A stretch of DNA of 27,560 bases from positions 1 through 27,560 of the forward strand of contig JBAXOT010000024.1 in the NCBI GenBank assembly GCA_037133095.1. Direction: 5' to 3'. The notes below the pieces were generated by a model that made no database searches, was not told where the DNA came from, and was given only the letters and a program-made list of their open reading frames with translations. Made by a program: the position numbers and the translations under genes. This DNA comes from CAIMZW01 sp037133095. Lineage in GTDB: Bacteria; Actinomycetota; Actinomycetes; Nanopelagicales; Nanopelagicaceae. Shown piece after piece: positions 1 through 8,032 of the stretch (position 1 is its first letter; each line of letters starts with the position of its first letter).

Positions 1-464
1 TCGGCAACTGCCTCTTCAGCAACAACCTCAGCAACTACTTCCTCAACAGCAGGAGCGTTCTTTGCTGCCAACTTCTCAGCAGCCTTCTTCTTCAAAGTGG
101 TTGCGCCTTCTTTTGGCTCGTCCATGGCCTCTTTGACGGCTGCCTCATAGGCAATGCGCTTGTGTGGCTTTTCTGGGGCAACACGAAGAGTTCCCTCGGT
201 ACCTGGCAGACCCTTGGCCTTCTGCCAATCGCCTGTCACTTTAAAGATAGCCTCTACAGCTTCTGTAGGTTGGGCACCAACGCCAAGCCAGTATTGCGCG
301 CGCTCTGAATTAACTTCAATAACTGAAGGTTCAGAAACTGGGGCATAGCGACCGATCTCCTCGATGGCACGACCGTTACGGGCAGTGCGGGAATCAGCAA
401 CAACAATTCGGTAGTGCGGGGTGCGAATTTTTCCAAGACGCATCAACTTAATTTTTACAGCCAC
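1..464 (-). CDS. rpsP: 30S ribosomal protein S16 (3' end cut by window edge)
   Basis: S16 is a small-subunit protein that binds 16S rRNA early in 30S assembly. Read from a GTG at 464, the N-terminus VAVKIKLMRLGKIRTPHYR and the following RIVVADSRTARNGRAIEEIG are the S16 core, which ends near residue 85. The start is supported by AAGGAG about nine bases upstream and by the family N-terminus MAVKIRL. After the core comes the longer tail usual in actinobacteria. It is rich in Lys, Ala and Glu (residues ~110-154) and still open at the window edge, so the C-terminus is missing. The gene lies downstream of ffh on the same strand, with a 179-base gap that probably holds its own promoter. Identification is very secure; only the length is unknown. 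Confidence 0.96.
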   Translation of the reverse strand, partial: MAVKIKLMRLGKIRTPHYRIVVADSRTARNGRAIEEIGRYAPVSEPSVIEVNSERAQYWLGVGAQPTEAVEAIFKVTGDWQKAKGLPGTEGTLRVAPEKPHKRIAYEAAVKEAMDEPKEGATTLKKKAAEKLAAKNAPAVEEVVAEVVAEEAVA

Positions 465-588
465 GAAGGCGTTCTCCTTGAGTTAGTCGGATCAGAATTT
501 CTCATCGGCAGTGGGAGCGCCGAGCGAAAAAGCAATCCAGGTTGGTCGGTGTTGCGAAAGGGGTAGAGGGCCCTAAAGCAGGGTGCCA

Positions 589-617
589 ATCTTGCCACCT
601 AGCGAGCGCAATCCCAA
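589..617 (-). promoter_or_regulatory. Possible sigma70-type promoter for rpsP
   Basis: On the minus strand, TTGGGA (612-617) and CAAGAT (589-594) are separated by exactly 17 bases, in the 179-base gap between ffh and rpsP. The -35 matches the consensus moderately and the -10 only partly (3 of 6). Transcription would start about 115 bases before the rpsP GTG. No clear intrinsic terminator for ffh is visible, so rpsP may also receive read-through. The call rests on spacing and position only. Confidence 0.35.
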
Positions 618-643
618 ATCATTTTCCAGATATTGGAACCGGT

Positions 644-2098
644 TTAGCCCTCTTGCAGGGCTCTTTTGGCGGGATTTCCCGACTTGGACTTCTTTTTTGC
701 GGGCTGAACCCCTTTATTTGGCGCGCTCGGCAGCCCAGCCGAGCCCATTCCGCCCATTCCACCTAACGCAGCCATGGGATTGCCCTTGGTGCGCATTTGG
801 CGCATCATCTTCTGGGCCTGGGTAAATCGATCGACGAGATTGTTAATTTCCGAGACCGATCGACCGCTGCCGCCCGCGATTCGAGCCCGTCGACTGCCAT
901 TGAGTACCTTGGGATTAACCCGCTCTTGCGGGGTCATCGACTGCACGATCGCCTGGGTTCGAACTAACTCTCGCTCATCAAAACTTTCCAGTTGTTTCTT
1001 CATGGCGCCGGAATTGGCACCGGGGAGCAAGCCAAGAAGTTTGGTCATCGAACCCATCTTCTTCATGGCTTCTAATTGCTGCAAGAAATCATTGAGAGTG
1101 AAGTCTTCGCCTGCGGCAAATTTCGATTCCAACGCAGCAGATGCATCTGGATCGAACGCTCGCTTTGCTTGCTCGGCCAAAGTTTGCACATCGCCAAGCC
1201 CGAGGATTCGAGATGCCATTCGATCTGGATAGAAGAGATCAAAATCTGTGACCTTCTCTCCAGTCGCGGCGAAAATAATCGGACGACCCGTGATTTCCAC
1301 GATCGAGAGTGCGGCTCCACCTCGGGCATCACCATCGAGTTTGGTGAGAACTACCCCATCGAAACCCACGCCAGATTGAAATGCCTGCGCCGTACGAACT
1401 GCATCTTGGCCAATCATCGCGTCGACGACGAAAAGTGTCTCGGTTGGATTTACCGCCTCTTTAATTCGGCGAGCTTGTCCCATGAGCTCTTCATCAACGC
1501 CGAGGCGACCAGCGGTATCCACGATGACCATGTTGTATAACTTCTCAGTAGCAAATTTCACGCCTGCCTTCGCCACGGCGACTGGGTCGCCAGCTCCGTT
1601 GCCAGGTTCAGGTGCAAAGACTGGAACCTTGACCGAATCTCCAACAACTTGTAACTGGGTGACAGCATTTGGACGTTGAAGATCCGAGGCAACAAGCAAT
1701 GGTGTGTTTCCTTGGTCTTTCAGATACTTGGCCAACTTGCCGGCCAGCGAAGTTTTTCCTGCTCCCTGAAGACCAACCAGGAGAATGACCGTTGGCGGAT
1801 TTTTTGAAAACCTTACTCGACGAGCACTGCCACCGAGAATCGAAACAAGTTCCTCATGAACAATGTCGAAGACTTGCTGGGATGGATTAATACCCTTATT
1901 TATCTCCGGCAGAATCTCCAGCGCCCGAGCCTGAACCTTGGCCACAAAATTTTCCGTTACTTCGAGCGCCACATCCGAGTCGAGCAAAGCAAGACGGATT
2001 TCGGCGGCAACCTCTTCGAGGTCTGACTCTTTTAACCGTCCTTTTTTACGAAGGGCGGAGAAAGCGCCAGAAAACTTGGCTGAGAGGGAATCAAACAT
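644..2098 (-). CDS. ffh: Signal recognition particle GTPase Ffh (SRP54)
   Basis: Ffh binds the SRP RNA and signal sequences of nascent membrane proteins and hands ribosomes to FtsY at the membrane. All three domains are visible in 484 residues: an N-terminal helical bundle (1-90), a GTPase G domain with P-loop GLQGAGKT (109-116), DTAGRL (194-199) and TKLDG (252-256), and a Met-rich C-terminal M domain whose end carries QAQKMMRQMRTKGNPMAAL. A Gly/Met stretch and a Lys-rich tail follow. The ATG start gives the standard MFDSLSAKF opening. It lies 17 bases after glnD on the same strand and is probably co-transcribed with it. Its receptor gene ftsY is also in the window. No SRP RNA gene was found here. 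Confidence 0.97.
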   Translation of the reverse strand: MFDSLSAKFSGAFSALRKKGRLKESDLEEVAAEIRLALLDSDVALEVTENFVAKVQARALEILPEINKGINPSQQVFDIVHEELVSILGGSARRVRFSKNPPTVILLVGLQGAGKTSLAGKLAKYLKDQGNTPLLVASDLQRPNAVTQLQVVGDSVKVPVFAPEPGNGAGDPVAVAKAGVKFATEKLYNMVIVDTAGRLGVDEELMGQARRIKEAVNPTETLFVVDAMIGQDAVRTAQAFQSGVGFDGVVLTKLDGDARGGAALSIVEITGRPIIFAATGEKVTDFDLFYPDRMASRILGLGDVQTLAEQAKRAFDPDASAALESKFAAGEDFTLNDFLQQLEAMKKMGSMTKLLGLLPGANSGAMKKQLESFDERELVRTQAIVQSMTPQERVNPKVLNGSRRARIAGGSGRSVSEINNLVDRFTQAQKMMRQMRTKGNPMAALGGMGGMGSAGLPSAPNKGVQPAKKKSKSGNPAKRALQEG

Positions 2099-2115
2099 AC
2101 GCGAATCTTACTTTG

Positions 2116-4377
2116 TTAGTGCGTGAGAAGGATATTTTCAATTTGATTGGCCAGCAAAACTGCGCGTTCGGCAGTTAGAGCCTGACCTTGCAAATCTGTG
2201 ACATAGATGGTGTCGAAGGCCTCGGCCCCTAATGTCGCAACAATGGCGGCTCGAATATCGACTCCGAAACGGGAAACGGCTCGGGCGACCGTATAGAGAA
2301 TTCCCGGTCGATCATGCATGCGCACCTCAAGAACGGTTGCACTTGTCGCAATATCGTAGATAACGCTGACCACGGGAGGGGCGACCGGTATACCTGGTCG
2401 TTTTCGATAATTGTTAATGCGCTCCTCGATTCGATGTGTTAAATCGATCTCCCCGGTCAACGCGCGTTGCAAAATTTCTTGAAGCGCTTCAGACTCCGGG
2501 GGTTGCGAATTTGCATCTAAATTGACGATCCACTTCATAACTGCGGAATTGCCTAGAGTACGAGTTCTTGCCGATCTAACATCAAATCGCGAGATGCTCA
2601 GGACACCTGCGACAGCAGAGAGTAGTCCGACCTGATCAGGCGCGATGATTTCGATTTCATAATTACCTTCGTGCTCGGCGATTTCCAACGAGAGAATCCC
2701 TTGCTCCGAGCGCACTATTTGATCTGCTGTTAGCTCTAATTGTGGCGCGGGGGCAATGCCAGACATCGCGGCCAAGCATCGTGAAACTAAGTCAGCTACC
2801 AACCCAGCTTTCCAGCCGCTCCACGCCGTTCTGCCAGTAGCCTCACCGTCGGCGATGCTCAATGCGTGCAAAAGTTCAAGTGTCTCAGCCGAATCAACGT
2901 GGGAAAGTACATAAGAAATTGTCAACGGATCATCGAGATCTCGACGAGTTGCCACTGATGAAAGTAAAAGATGGTGACGAACGAGAACGGCCAATGTTTG
3001 CGCATCCGATTCGGAAAATCCCATTCGGATGGCCAATGGGGCGATAAGAGTCTCGCCATATTCCGAATGATCAAGATCGCCGAACCCTTTGCCCAAATCA
3101 TGAAATAAAGCGGCAACGAGAAGAAGGTCAGGGCGATGAACTTGGCGAATCAAATTCGTGGCGCGAACTGCGGTCTCCAACATATGACGATCGACAGTGT
3201 GACGATGCAGCGCATTGCGTTGTGGCAGAAATCGAACGTGTCCCCATTCCGGGATCCACTTCTCAATTAGCCCAGACTGATCCAGGGCTTCCCAAACATT
3301 TACCATGAAGGCACCAGCGCCAATAAGCGCTACCAAATCTTCCCGACTTTGACGCGGCCATGGAGTGGGAAGGTCGACAAATTCATCTGCTAATCGAATA
3401 CAAGATTCGATGGAAAGTGGCAGACCGCGTTGTGCCGCGGTGGCCGCAGCGCGAAGCCCCAGCCCCGGATCTGCAACTAACTCATATTCGGAGGCAATCG
3501 CTATCTCTTCGTTCACTTGGTACAGCCCTTTACTGACCAAAACCGGTTTCCTACGCCTAGCAAAAAAGCCTTGATCTGAATTCTCGATTCGGTGAACAGT
3601 AAGCGCCATGACATAGTCGACCGAACGTGCAGACTTAGCCACTTCAAGAAGTAGTGCATCAGCGTCGGAAAATTTAAGAGCACTCGCCACTTTGTCTTGT
3701 TCCGTAAAGAGGAGTTGATCCCGGTGGCGACCACTGACTTGATGCAAGCAATCTCGAACATTGATGAGCAATGACTCTGCCGTGGCCAATCGCTCTAGAG
3801 CCACTGGCACTGCATCTGATTTTGCTATGGCTCGCAAGGTATTGATATCACGCAGACCGCCGCGAGCTTCCTTCAGATCTGGCTCGAGTAAAAAAGCTAG
3901 TTCGCCAGACCTTTCTCTTCGTTCAGAAATTGAAGCCAGTACCTGAGGCCATAATCGCTTGAAATTTTTTCGCCAGTCATCCAGCGCATCAGTGGCCACT
4001 GTAAGAACCAGGGCTTCGCTCCCCCACAAGAAACGAATATCCAACAAGCCTTGGGCAACTCGAATATCTGTGCCTGCCGCGGCTCTAGTCTCGTTGCGAG
4101 TTCGAACCGAGTGGTCGATTGCTCGACCACCATTCCACAAAGGGTAGAGGAAGGCATTGATGAATTCCGAAAGTATCTCGGTTGCAATAGTTCCGTCATG
4201 TAGAACGAGAAGATCGAGGTCAGATCCTGGCGAAAGTTCACCTCGACCATATCCTCCCACCGCAGCAATGGCGATTCTTCCGGCAACGGCTGGATATTTC
4301 GTCAGCGCGCTCTCCGCCAACGCAACGACACTTCGATCCGATACGTCAGATAGCTCTCGACGTTCTCGGGTTGCCAT
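2116..4377 (-). CDS. glnD: [Protein-PII] nucleotidyltransferase / removing enzyme GlnD
   Basis: GlnD modifies and demodifies the PII protein in response to nitrogen status. In well-studied actinobacteria it adenylylates PII rather than uridylylating it. The 753 residues contain a nucleotidyltransferase core with GGYGRGELSPGSDLDLLVLH (41-60; Asp53 and Asp55 are the metal ligands), a central HD hydrolase domain with LFHDLGKG near residue 425, and two C-terminal ACT domains (about 560-640 and 675-750, the second with DRPGILYTVARAVSRFGVDI). This is the full family architecture, with a rather short N-terminus. Its substrate, PII, is encoded just upstream in the same operon, after amt. The ATG used here lies only four bases from a strong hairpin that covers the probable ribosome site, so translation may be controlled. 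Confidence 0.95.
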   Translation of the reverse strand: MATRERRELSDVSDRSVVALAESALTKYPAVAGRIAIAAVGGYGRGELSPGSDLDLLVLHDGTIATEILSEFINAFLYPLWNGGRAIDHSVRTRNETRAAAGTDIRVAQGLLDIRFLWGSEALVLTVATDALDDWRKNFKRLWPQVLASISERRERSGELAFLLEPDLKEARGGLRDINTLRAIAKSDAVPVALERLATAESLLINVRDCLHQVSGRHRDQLLFTEQDKVASALKFSDADALLLEVAKSARSVDYVMALTVHRIENSDQGFFARRRKPVLVSKGLYQVNEEIAIASEYELVADPGLGLRAAATAAQRGLPLSIESCIRLADEFVDLPTPWPRQSREDLVALIGAGAFMVNVWEALDQSGLIEKWIPEWGHVRFLPQRNALHRHTVDRHMLETAVRATNLIRQVHRPDLLLVAALFHDLGKGFGDLDHSEYGETLIAPLAIRMGFSESDAQTLAVLVRHHLLLSSVATRRDLDDPLTISYVLSHVDSAETLELLHALSIADGEATGRTAWSGWKAGLVADLVSRCLAAMSGIAPAPQLELTADQIVRSEQGILSLEIAEHEGNYEIEIIAPDQVGLLSAVAGVLSISRFDVRSARTRTLGNSAVMKWIVNLDANSQPPESEALQEILQRALTGEIDLTHRIEERINNYRKRPGIPVAPPVVSVIYDIATSATVLEVRMHDRPGILYTVARAVSRFGVDIRAAIVATLGAEAFDTIYVTDLQGQALTAERAVLLANQIENILLTH

Positions 4378-4381
4378 GACT

Positions 4382-4434
4382 GAAGCCTAACTTCCACACT
4401 CGCACTTGGCGATGAACTGCGGAAATTAGGCTTC
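4382..4434 (-). promoter_or_regulatory. Long intercistronic RNA hairpin between glnK and glnD
   Basis: Positions 4382-4395 and 4421-4434 form inverted repeats of 14 bases. On the minus-strand transcript they pair completely, with one U-G wobble. The 25-base loop can itself form a small hairpin (TCGC/GCGA around five bases). The 3' arm ends four bases before the glnD ATG and contains the only AGG-type ribosome-site candidate. There is no U-tract, so it is not a standard intrinsic terminator. Likely roles, all inferred, are occluding glnD translation or protecting the amt-glnK message from 3' decay, which would set different levels of PII and GlnD. Confidence 0.7.
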
Positions 4435-4456
4435 GGTCGTGAAACGAATGGAACGA

Positions 4457-4795
4457 TTAGATCGCGTCAACTCCGCGCTCGCCAGTGCGAACTCGAACTA
4501 CGTTATCGACTGGTGTGGACCAAACTTTTCCATCACCAATCGATCCAGTTGAAGCGGCCTTAACGATGACGTCAATGACGGCATCAACGTCTGAACCCTC
4601 GATGAGCACCTCAAGGCGAACCTTGGGGACTAAATCGACGGTGTACTCCGCGCCACGATAGACCTCGGTGTGACCACGTTGACGACCAAAACCGCTGGCC
4701 TCGGACACGGTCATTCCGGTGATACCAAAAGCTTGAAGTGCGCTCTTAACATCGTCGAGTTTGAACGGCTTGATGATTGCTGTAATGAGTTTCAT
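4457..4795 (-). CDS. glnK: Nitrogen regulatory protein PII (GlnK/GlnB)
   Basis: PII is a trimeric signal protein that reads ATP/ADP and 2-oxoglutarate and controls the ammonium transporter and nitrogen enzymes. The 112 residues match the standard length. The N-terminus MKLITAIIKPFKLDDVKSAL is typical. The T-loop reads RQRGHTEVYRGAEYTVD, with Tyr51 present as the modification site for GlnD, and the C-terminus keeps the GDGKVWSTPVDNVVRVRTGE segment. A strong AAGGAG site precedes the ATG. It follows amt by 12 bases, the classic amtB-glnK pairing in which the PII T-loop plugs the channel, so the symbol glnK is preferred over glnB. The modifying enzyme GlnD is the next gene. Confidence 0.96.
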   Translation of the reverse strand: MKLITAIIKPFKLDDVKSALQAFGITGMTVSEASGFGRQRGHTEVYRGAEYTVDLVPKVRLEVLIEGSDVDAVIDVIVKAASTGSIGDGKVWSTPVDNVVRVRTGERGVDAI

Positions 4796-4807
4796 GTAGT
4801 TCTCTCC

Positions 4808-6079
4808 TTAGTTCGCAGCGTTGTGAGAGGATAGGAATCGAGCACCATCACCTGTTGATGATGTCTCGTAGGCCGTCTCAGCGTGCTGAGAGAGATCAAG
4901 TCCGGCTGATTCATCTTCTTCAGAAATTCGAAGTCCGATAACCAAGTCGAGAATCTTCGCTAGTACAAAAGTGACGACGAAGGAATAAGCGACAACCGCG
5001 CCGACTGCAACCACCTGGTGACCCATGAGAGTCCAGCCGCCTTTATAGAAGACGCCGTTAGCGCCGTTTGTCATTTTGGTTCCGAAGAAGCCAATGAGAA
5101 GTGCGCCAAGAACGCCACCAACAAGGTGGACACCAACAACATCGAGGGCGTCATCGAACTTGAATACATTCTTTAGACCAACAGCGAGACAGCAGATGAC
5201 ACCGGCCGCAATTCCGATAGCAATTGAGCCCATTGGACTGACGAATCCGCATGCAGGAGTGATGGCAACAAGACCTGCGACAGCCCCAGATGCGGCACCG
5301 AGAGTGGTGGCATGACCATCACGAAGTTTTTCTGTCAACATCCATGCAACAAGTGCGGCACCGGTAGCGGTATTTGTGTTGACGAAAGCGTAAGCAGAGA
5401 GCGTGTTGGCGCCGAGGGCAGATCCAGCGTTAAAGCCAAACCATCCGAACCAAAGCAATCCAGCACCGAGAAGTACGAAGGGCACATTGTGTGGGCGCAT
5501 CCGCTCTTTTGGCCAGCCTTTGCGTTTTCCAAGCACAAGCACCAAGGCAAGGGCGGCGGCGCCAGCATTTGCGTGGACCACAGTTCCACCAGCAAAATCT
5601 TCAGCGCCTAACTTAAAGAGCCAGCCACTTGGGGAGAAGACCCAGTGTGCAACTGGCGCATACACGACAACCAGCCACAAGGCAGAGAAGATAACCCAAG
5701 AGCCAAACTTCAAACGATCAGCAGATCCACCCGTAATGAGCGCGGGAGTAATAATTGCGAACATAAGTTGAAAAGCACAGAAAACCAAAGGTGGAATGGT
5801 GAGCGCTTCGAACCCGGTCGCTTGTTGCCAAATGTGATTGAGACCAAATTGGTGAAAATCGCCAATCCACTTGTTCTTCCCACTGAAGGCCAAGCTATAT
5901 ACGCCAGTAATCCAAAGAACACTGACGATTCCCATGGTGACGAAATTCTGCGCCAACATTCCCAAAACATTCTTTCCGCGGACCATGCCGCCGTAAAAGA
6001 ATGCTAAACCTGGGGTCATAAGAAGAACCAAGGCGGAAGAGGCTAAAATCCAAGCCGTATCTCCGGTATTAAAAACCAT
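4808..6079 (-). CDS. amt: Ammonium transporter Amt
   Basis: This is an Amt/Mep/Rh family channel for ammonium uptake through the cytoplasmic membrane. It has 423 residues and about eleven membrane helices. The twin pore histidines are both visible, His169 in GGTVVHANAG and His318 in VVGVHLVGG, as is the conserved acidic residue Asp161 in the AEDFAGG segment. The start is an ATG with GGAGCT just upstream. It is the first gene of amt-glnK-glnD, so importer, its PII blocker and the PII-modifying enzyme are made together. The 160-base upstream gap holds two GlnR-like boxes, which would fit induction under nitrogen limitation. The C-terminal tail is acidic and Ser-rich (about 390-423) and is the usual contact region for PII. 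Confidence 0.97.
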   Translation of the reverse strand: MVFNTGDTAWILASSALVLLMTPGLAFFYGGMVRGKNVLGMLAQNFVTMGIVSVLWITGVYSLAFSGKNKWIGDFHQFGLNHIWQQATGFEALTIPPLVFCAFQLMFAIITPALITGGSADRLKFGSWVIFSALWLVVVYAPVAHWVFSPSGWLFKLGAEDFAGGTVVHANAGAAALALVLVLGKRKGWPKERMRPHNVPFVLLGAGLLWFGWFGFNAGSALGANTLSAYAFVNTNTATGAALVAWMLTEKLRDGHATTLGAASGAVAGLVAITPACGFVSPMGSIAIGIAAGVICCLAVGLKNVFKFDDALDVVGVHLVGGVLGALLIGFFGTKMTNGANGVFYKGGWTLMGHQVVAVGAVVAYSFVVTFVLAKILDLVIGLRISEEDESAGLDLSQHAETAYETSSTGDGARFLSSHNAAN

Positions 6080-6178
6080 AAGAGCTCCAAACGAAATGAT
6101 GAAGTGTCAAGCTGCAGATCTCATCGTTGAGTTGGGTGGAGCGTGCCCCAGCAGAATTACGAATGGGTACTAAAAATG

Positions 6179-6225
6179 ATTTCCGAAAGGTGACGGATGG
6201 CGGTTTTTTGTTACAAATACGTTAA
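6179..6225 (-). promoter_or_regulatory. Two GlnR-like boxes upstream of amt
   Basis: On the minus strand two copies of the pattern gTnAC-n6-GaAAc occur. The first is TTAAC-GTATTT-GTAAC (6210-6225) and the second is GTCAC-CTTTCG-GAAAT (6179-6194). Each differs from the recalled actinobacterial GlnR consensus at one or two positions. Their starts are 31 bases apart, close to three helical turns, so both would face the same side of DNA. They lie 100-146 bases before the amt ATG. A TAATTC element about 25 bases downstream might be the -10, with no clear -35, as expected for an activated promoter. GlnR itself is not in the window. Confidence 0.45.
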
Positions 6226-6239
6226 GAAAGGGCGACCGA

Positions 6240-7145
6240 CTAGCACCAAGAGGTGAAGCTGTACGCCTTGCCATTAAGTACGGCAATATGCATGACGTAC
6301 TTCTGTGAACTTGCAAACGCTCCACCCTGAAAATCAGTTTGAACTGCTTGGACCGAGTAGTAGGTCCCTTGCGGCGTCTTTCCCGCAAATCCCGCGACAT
6401 CAGCGGCAACCAGACCAGGCAGCGGTGCAGCTTTCACTCTGGTGAAGGACGAGTCGGTAATTTTAATAGTTGAAGTGCTGACCGGTGCCACGAGTTGGGT
6501 GTAGCTCTCGGCTCCGGCAGGGGCTAGACCCTTTGCGCAGGCCAGCGCGAGAGACTTATTGAGGAATCCGGGATAAGAGTGGGCAATGTCGTATTCAAAC
6601 TGAGCTTGTGCACTTATCGCGGCCGCTCGGTTCGAGCCAGTTAAGAGTTCATGAACTAAAGCGAGATCGGCTTTAACTTTCGCAGCATGCGCCTCGGCGC
6701 TCTGGGAGGCACGTACTTGTTGGGAGATCTGATCCTGCAAGGTTTGAGCGCGCTTTTCAGCGCTATTTTGTAGCGCTCGGGCAGATGCTATTTGGTCATA
6801 ACGATGGCTGGCCACTGAGTGTTCGTGTAGCGCATAAAAACCGAGGCCACAGGCAAGAATAAAAAGCAAGACCATCAGGTAATTAAGAGATTGAGATTTC
6901 GCGGCGAGTTCATCACCCAGCGACGAAGCGGGTGGCTCGGGAAGGAGCGGTGAAATATCACCATGTTCGGTAACGAAAGCATCCAGTTTTGCCCGATTCC
7001 TCGGGTTTGCCAACTTTGGATCGGCTGCGAGTGCAGACTCATAAGCATGCAGCAGAGATTTATCGGGCAGCGCTGTTTGGCAGGCCGGACAAATGGCTCC
7101 CACTCGGGAGAGACCGACCGCGCAGAAAGGGCAGAACATGGTCAT
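6240..7145 (-). CDS. Zinc-ribbon, single-pass membrane protein of unknown function
   Basis: I do not recognise this 301-residue protein. It begins with a zinc-ribbon-like pair, CPFC (5-8) and CPAC (19-22). A soluble stretch follows, then one strong membrane helix (about 88-106, LNYLMVLLFILACGLGFYAL), a probable coiled coil (about 112-170, rich in Ala, Gln and Arg) and a C-terminal domain of about 125 residues. If the ribbon is cytoplasmic, the C-terminal part lies outside. Its only two cysteines there are Cys203 and the last residue, Cys301, and they could form a disulfide. It follows ftsY by 35 bases and is the last gene of the smc-ftsY run. The start is uncertain (ATG at 7145 or 7139), with no good ribosome site seen. 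The coding call is good; the function is unknown. Confidence 0.8.
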   Translation of the reverse strand: MTMFCPFCAVGLSRVGAICPACQTALPDKSLLHAYESALAADPKLANPRNRAKLDAFVTEHGDISPLLPEPPASSLGDELAAKSQSLNYLMVLLFILACGLGFYALHEHSVASHRYDQIASARALQNSAEKRAQTLQDQISQQVRASQSAEAHAAKVKADLALVHELLTGSNRAAAISAQAQFEYDIAHSYPGFLNKSLALACAKGLAPAGAESYTQLVAPVSTSTIKITDSSFTRVKAAPLPGLVAADVAGFAGKTPQGTYYSVQAVQTDFQGGAFASSQKYVMHIAVLNGKAYSFTSWC

Positions 7146-7180
7146 ATTCTATTGAATCTATTTCGCTCATTGCCATTCGG

Positions 7181-8020
7181 CTATTCGCTGATCAAGGCGC
7201 GGAGATAGGTCTCACTGTTGAAAGGCGTTAAATCACTCGCTCCCTCGCCCGTACCAATAAATTTAATAGGCAATCCAGTTTCACGTTCAATTGCCAGGGC
7301 AATTCCACCGCGCGCCGAACCGTCGAGTTTTGTCACGATAAGCCCGGTAACAGCAACGCTCTCAAGGAAAATCCGAGCCTGGGCAATGCCATTTTGACCC
7401 GTCGTCCCATCAATAACGAGCAACACTTCATCGACCAAGGTTTTCTTCTCAACCACACGACGAACCTTGCCGAGTTCATCCATTAATCCCGATTTGGTGT
7501 GCAACCTTCCTGCCGTGTCGATAATGAGATAGTCACAACTTCGCCCAAGCGCAGTAACTACCGCCTCAAAGGCGACAGCGGCTGGATCGCTCTCGTTCTT
7601 TCCCGCAACAACGGGAATGTCCAAGCGCGCACCCCAGGTCTGCAATTGTTCCGTCGCAGCGGCGCGAAAAGTATCGGCGGCTGCAACGATGACAGCGGCA
7701 CCACCCGCTTTGAGAAGATGAGAAAGCTTTGCAACAGACGTAGTCTTTCCTGTTCCATTAACCCCGACGACCAATATCGTGGTGAGCGCTCCGGATTGAT
7801 GTATCAACGTCCTCGGTTTTTGACTGAGCCAAGACCGCAGAACTTCCAACACGGCGGCTTCCACTTCTTCGGCTTTCATCTTCTTTGCCGAAGCGACAAT
7901 CTCCCGCGCCGCAGTTGCACCTAAATCAGATTCAATCAGCGAACGCTCAATCTCTTCCCAATCGGCAGCCGACATCGAACCCGATCGAAATTTGCTAAAA
8001 AGTTTAGAAAATAGGGCCAT
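7181..8020 (-). CDS. ftsY: SRP receptor GTPase FtsY
   Basis: FtsY is the membrane-associated receptor that docks SRP-ribosome complexes at the translocon. The ~279 residues show the NG domains: P-loop GVNGTGKTTSVAKL near residue 90, DTAGRL near 175 and TKLDGSARGG near 235. The long acidic A domain found in E. coli and many actinobacteria is absent. The protein starts almost directly with a short basic amphipathic segment (ALFSKLFSKFRSG) that could bind lipid. The preferred start is ATG at 8020, with GGCGGA just upstream; a TTG immediately before it (8023) is an alternative. It follows smc after about 12 bases. The pairing smc-ftsY is conserved in actinobacteria. Confidence 0.95.
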   Translation of the reverse strand: MALFSKLFSKFRSGSMSAADWEEIERSLIESDLGATAAREIVASAKKMKAEEVEAAVLEVLRSWLSQKPRTLIHQSGALTTILVVGVNGTGKTTSVAKLSHLLKAGGAAVIVAAADTFRAAATEQLQTWGARLDIPVVAGKNESDPAAVAFEAVVTALGRSCDYLIIDTAGRLHTKSGLMDELGKVRRVVEKKTLVDEVLLVIDGTTGQNGIAQARIFLESVAVTGLIVTKLDGSARGGIALAIERETGLPIKFIGTGEGASDLTPFNSETYLRALISE

Positions 8021-8032
8021 CAAATCCGCCAG

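Noticed and set aside
646..662. Hairpin AGCCCT/AGGGCT at the end of ffh as a terminator
   Set aside because: It overlaps the last codons and stop, and no T-run follows on the minus strand.
774..1540. Plus-strand open frames of about 150 codons inside ffh
   Set aside because: They lie opposite the well-conserved Ffh G and M domains, have no ribosome site and show no family motifs.
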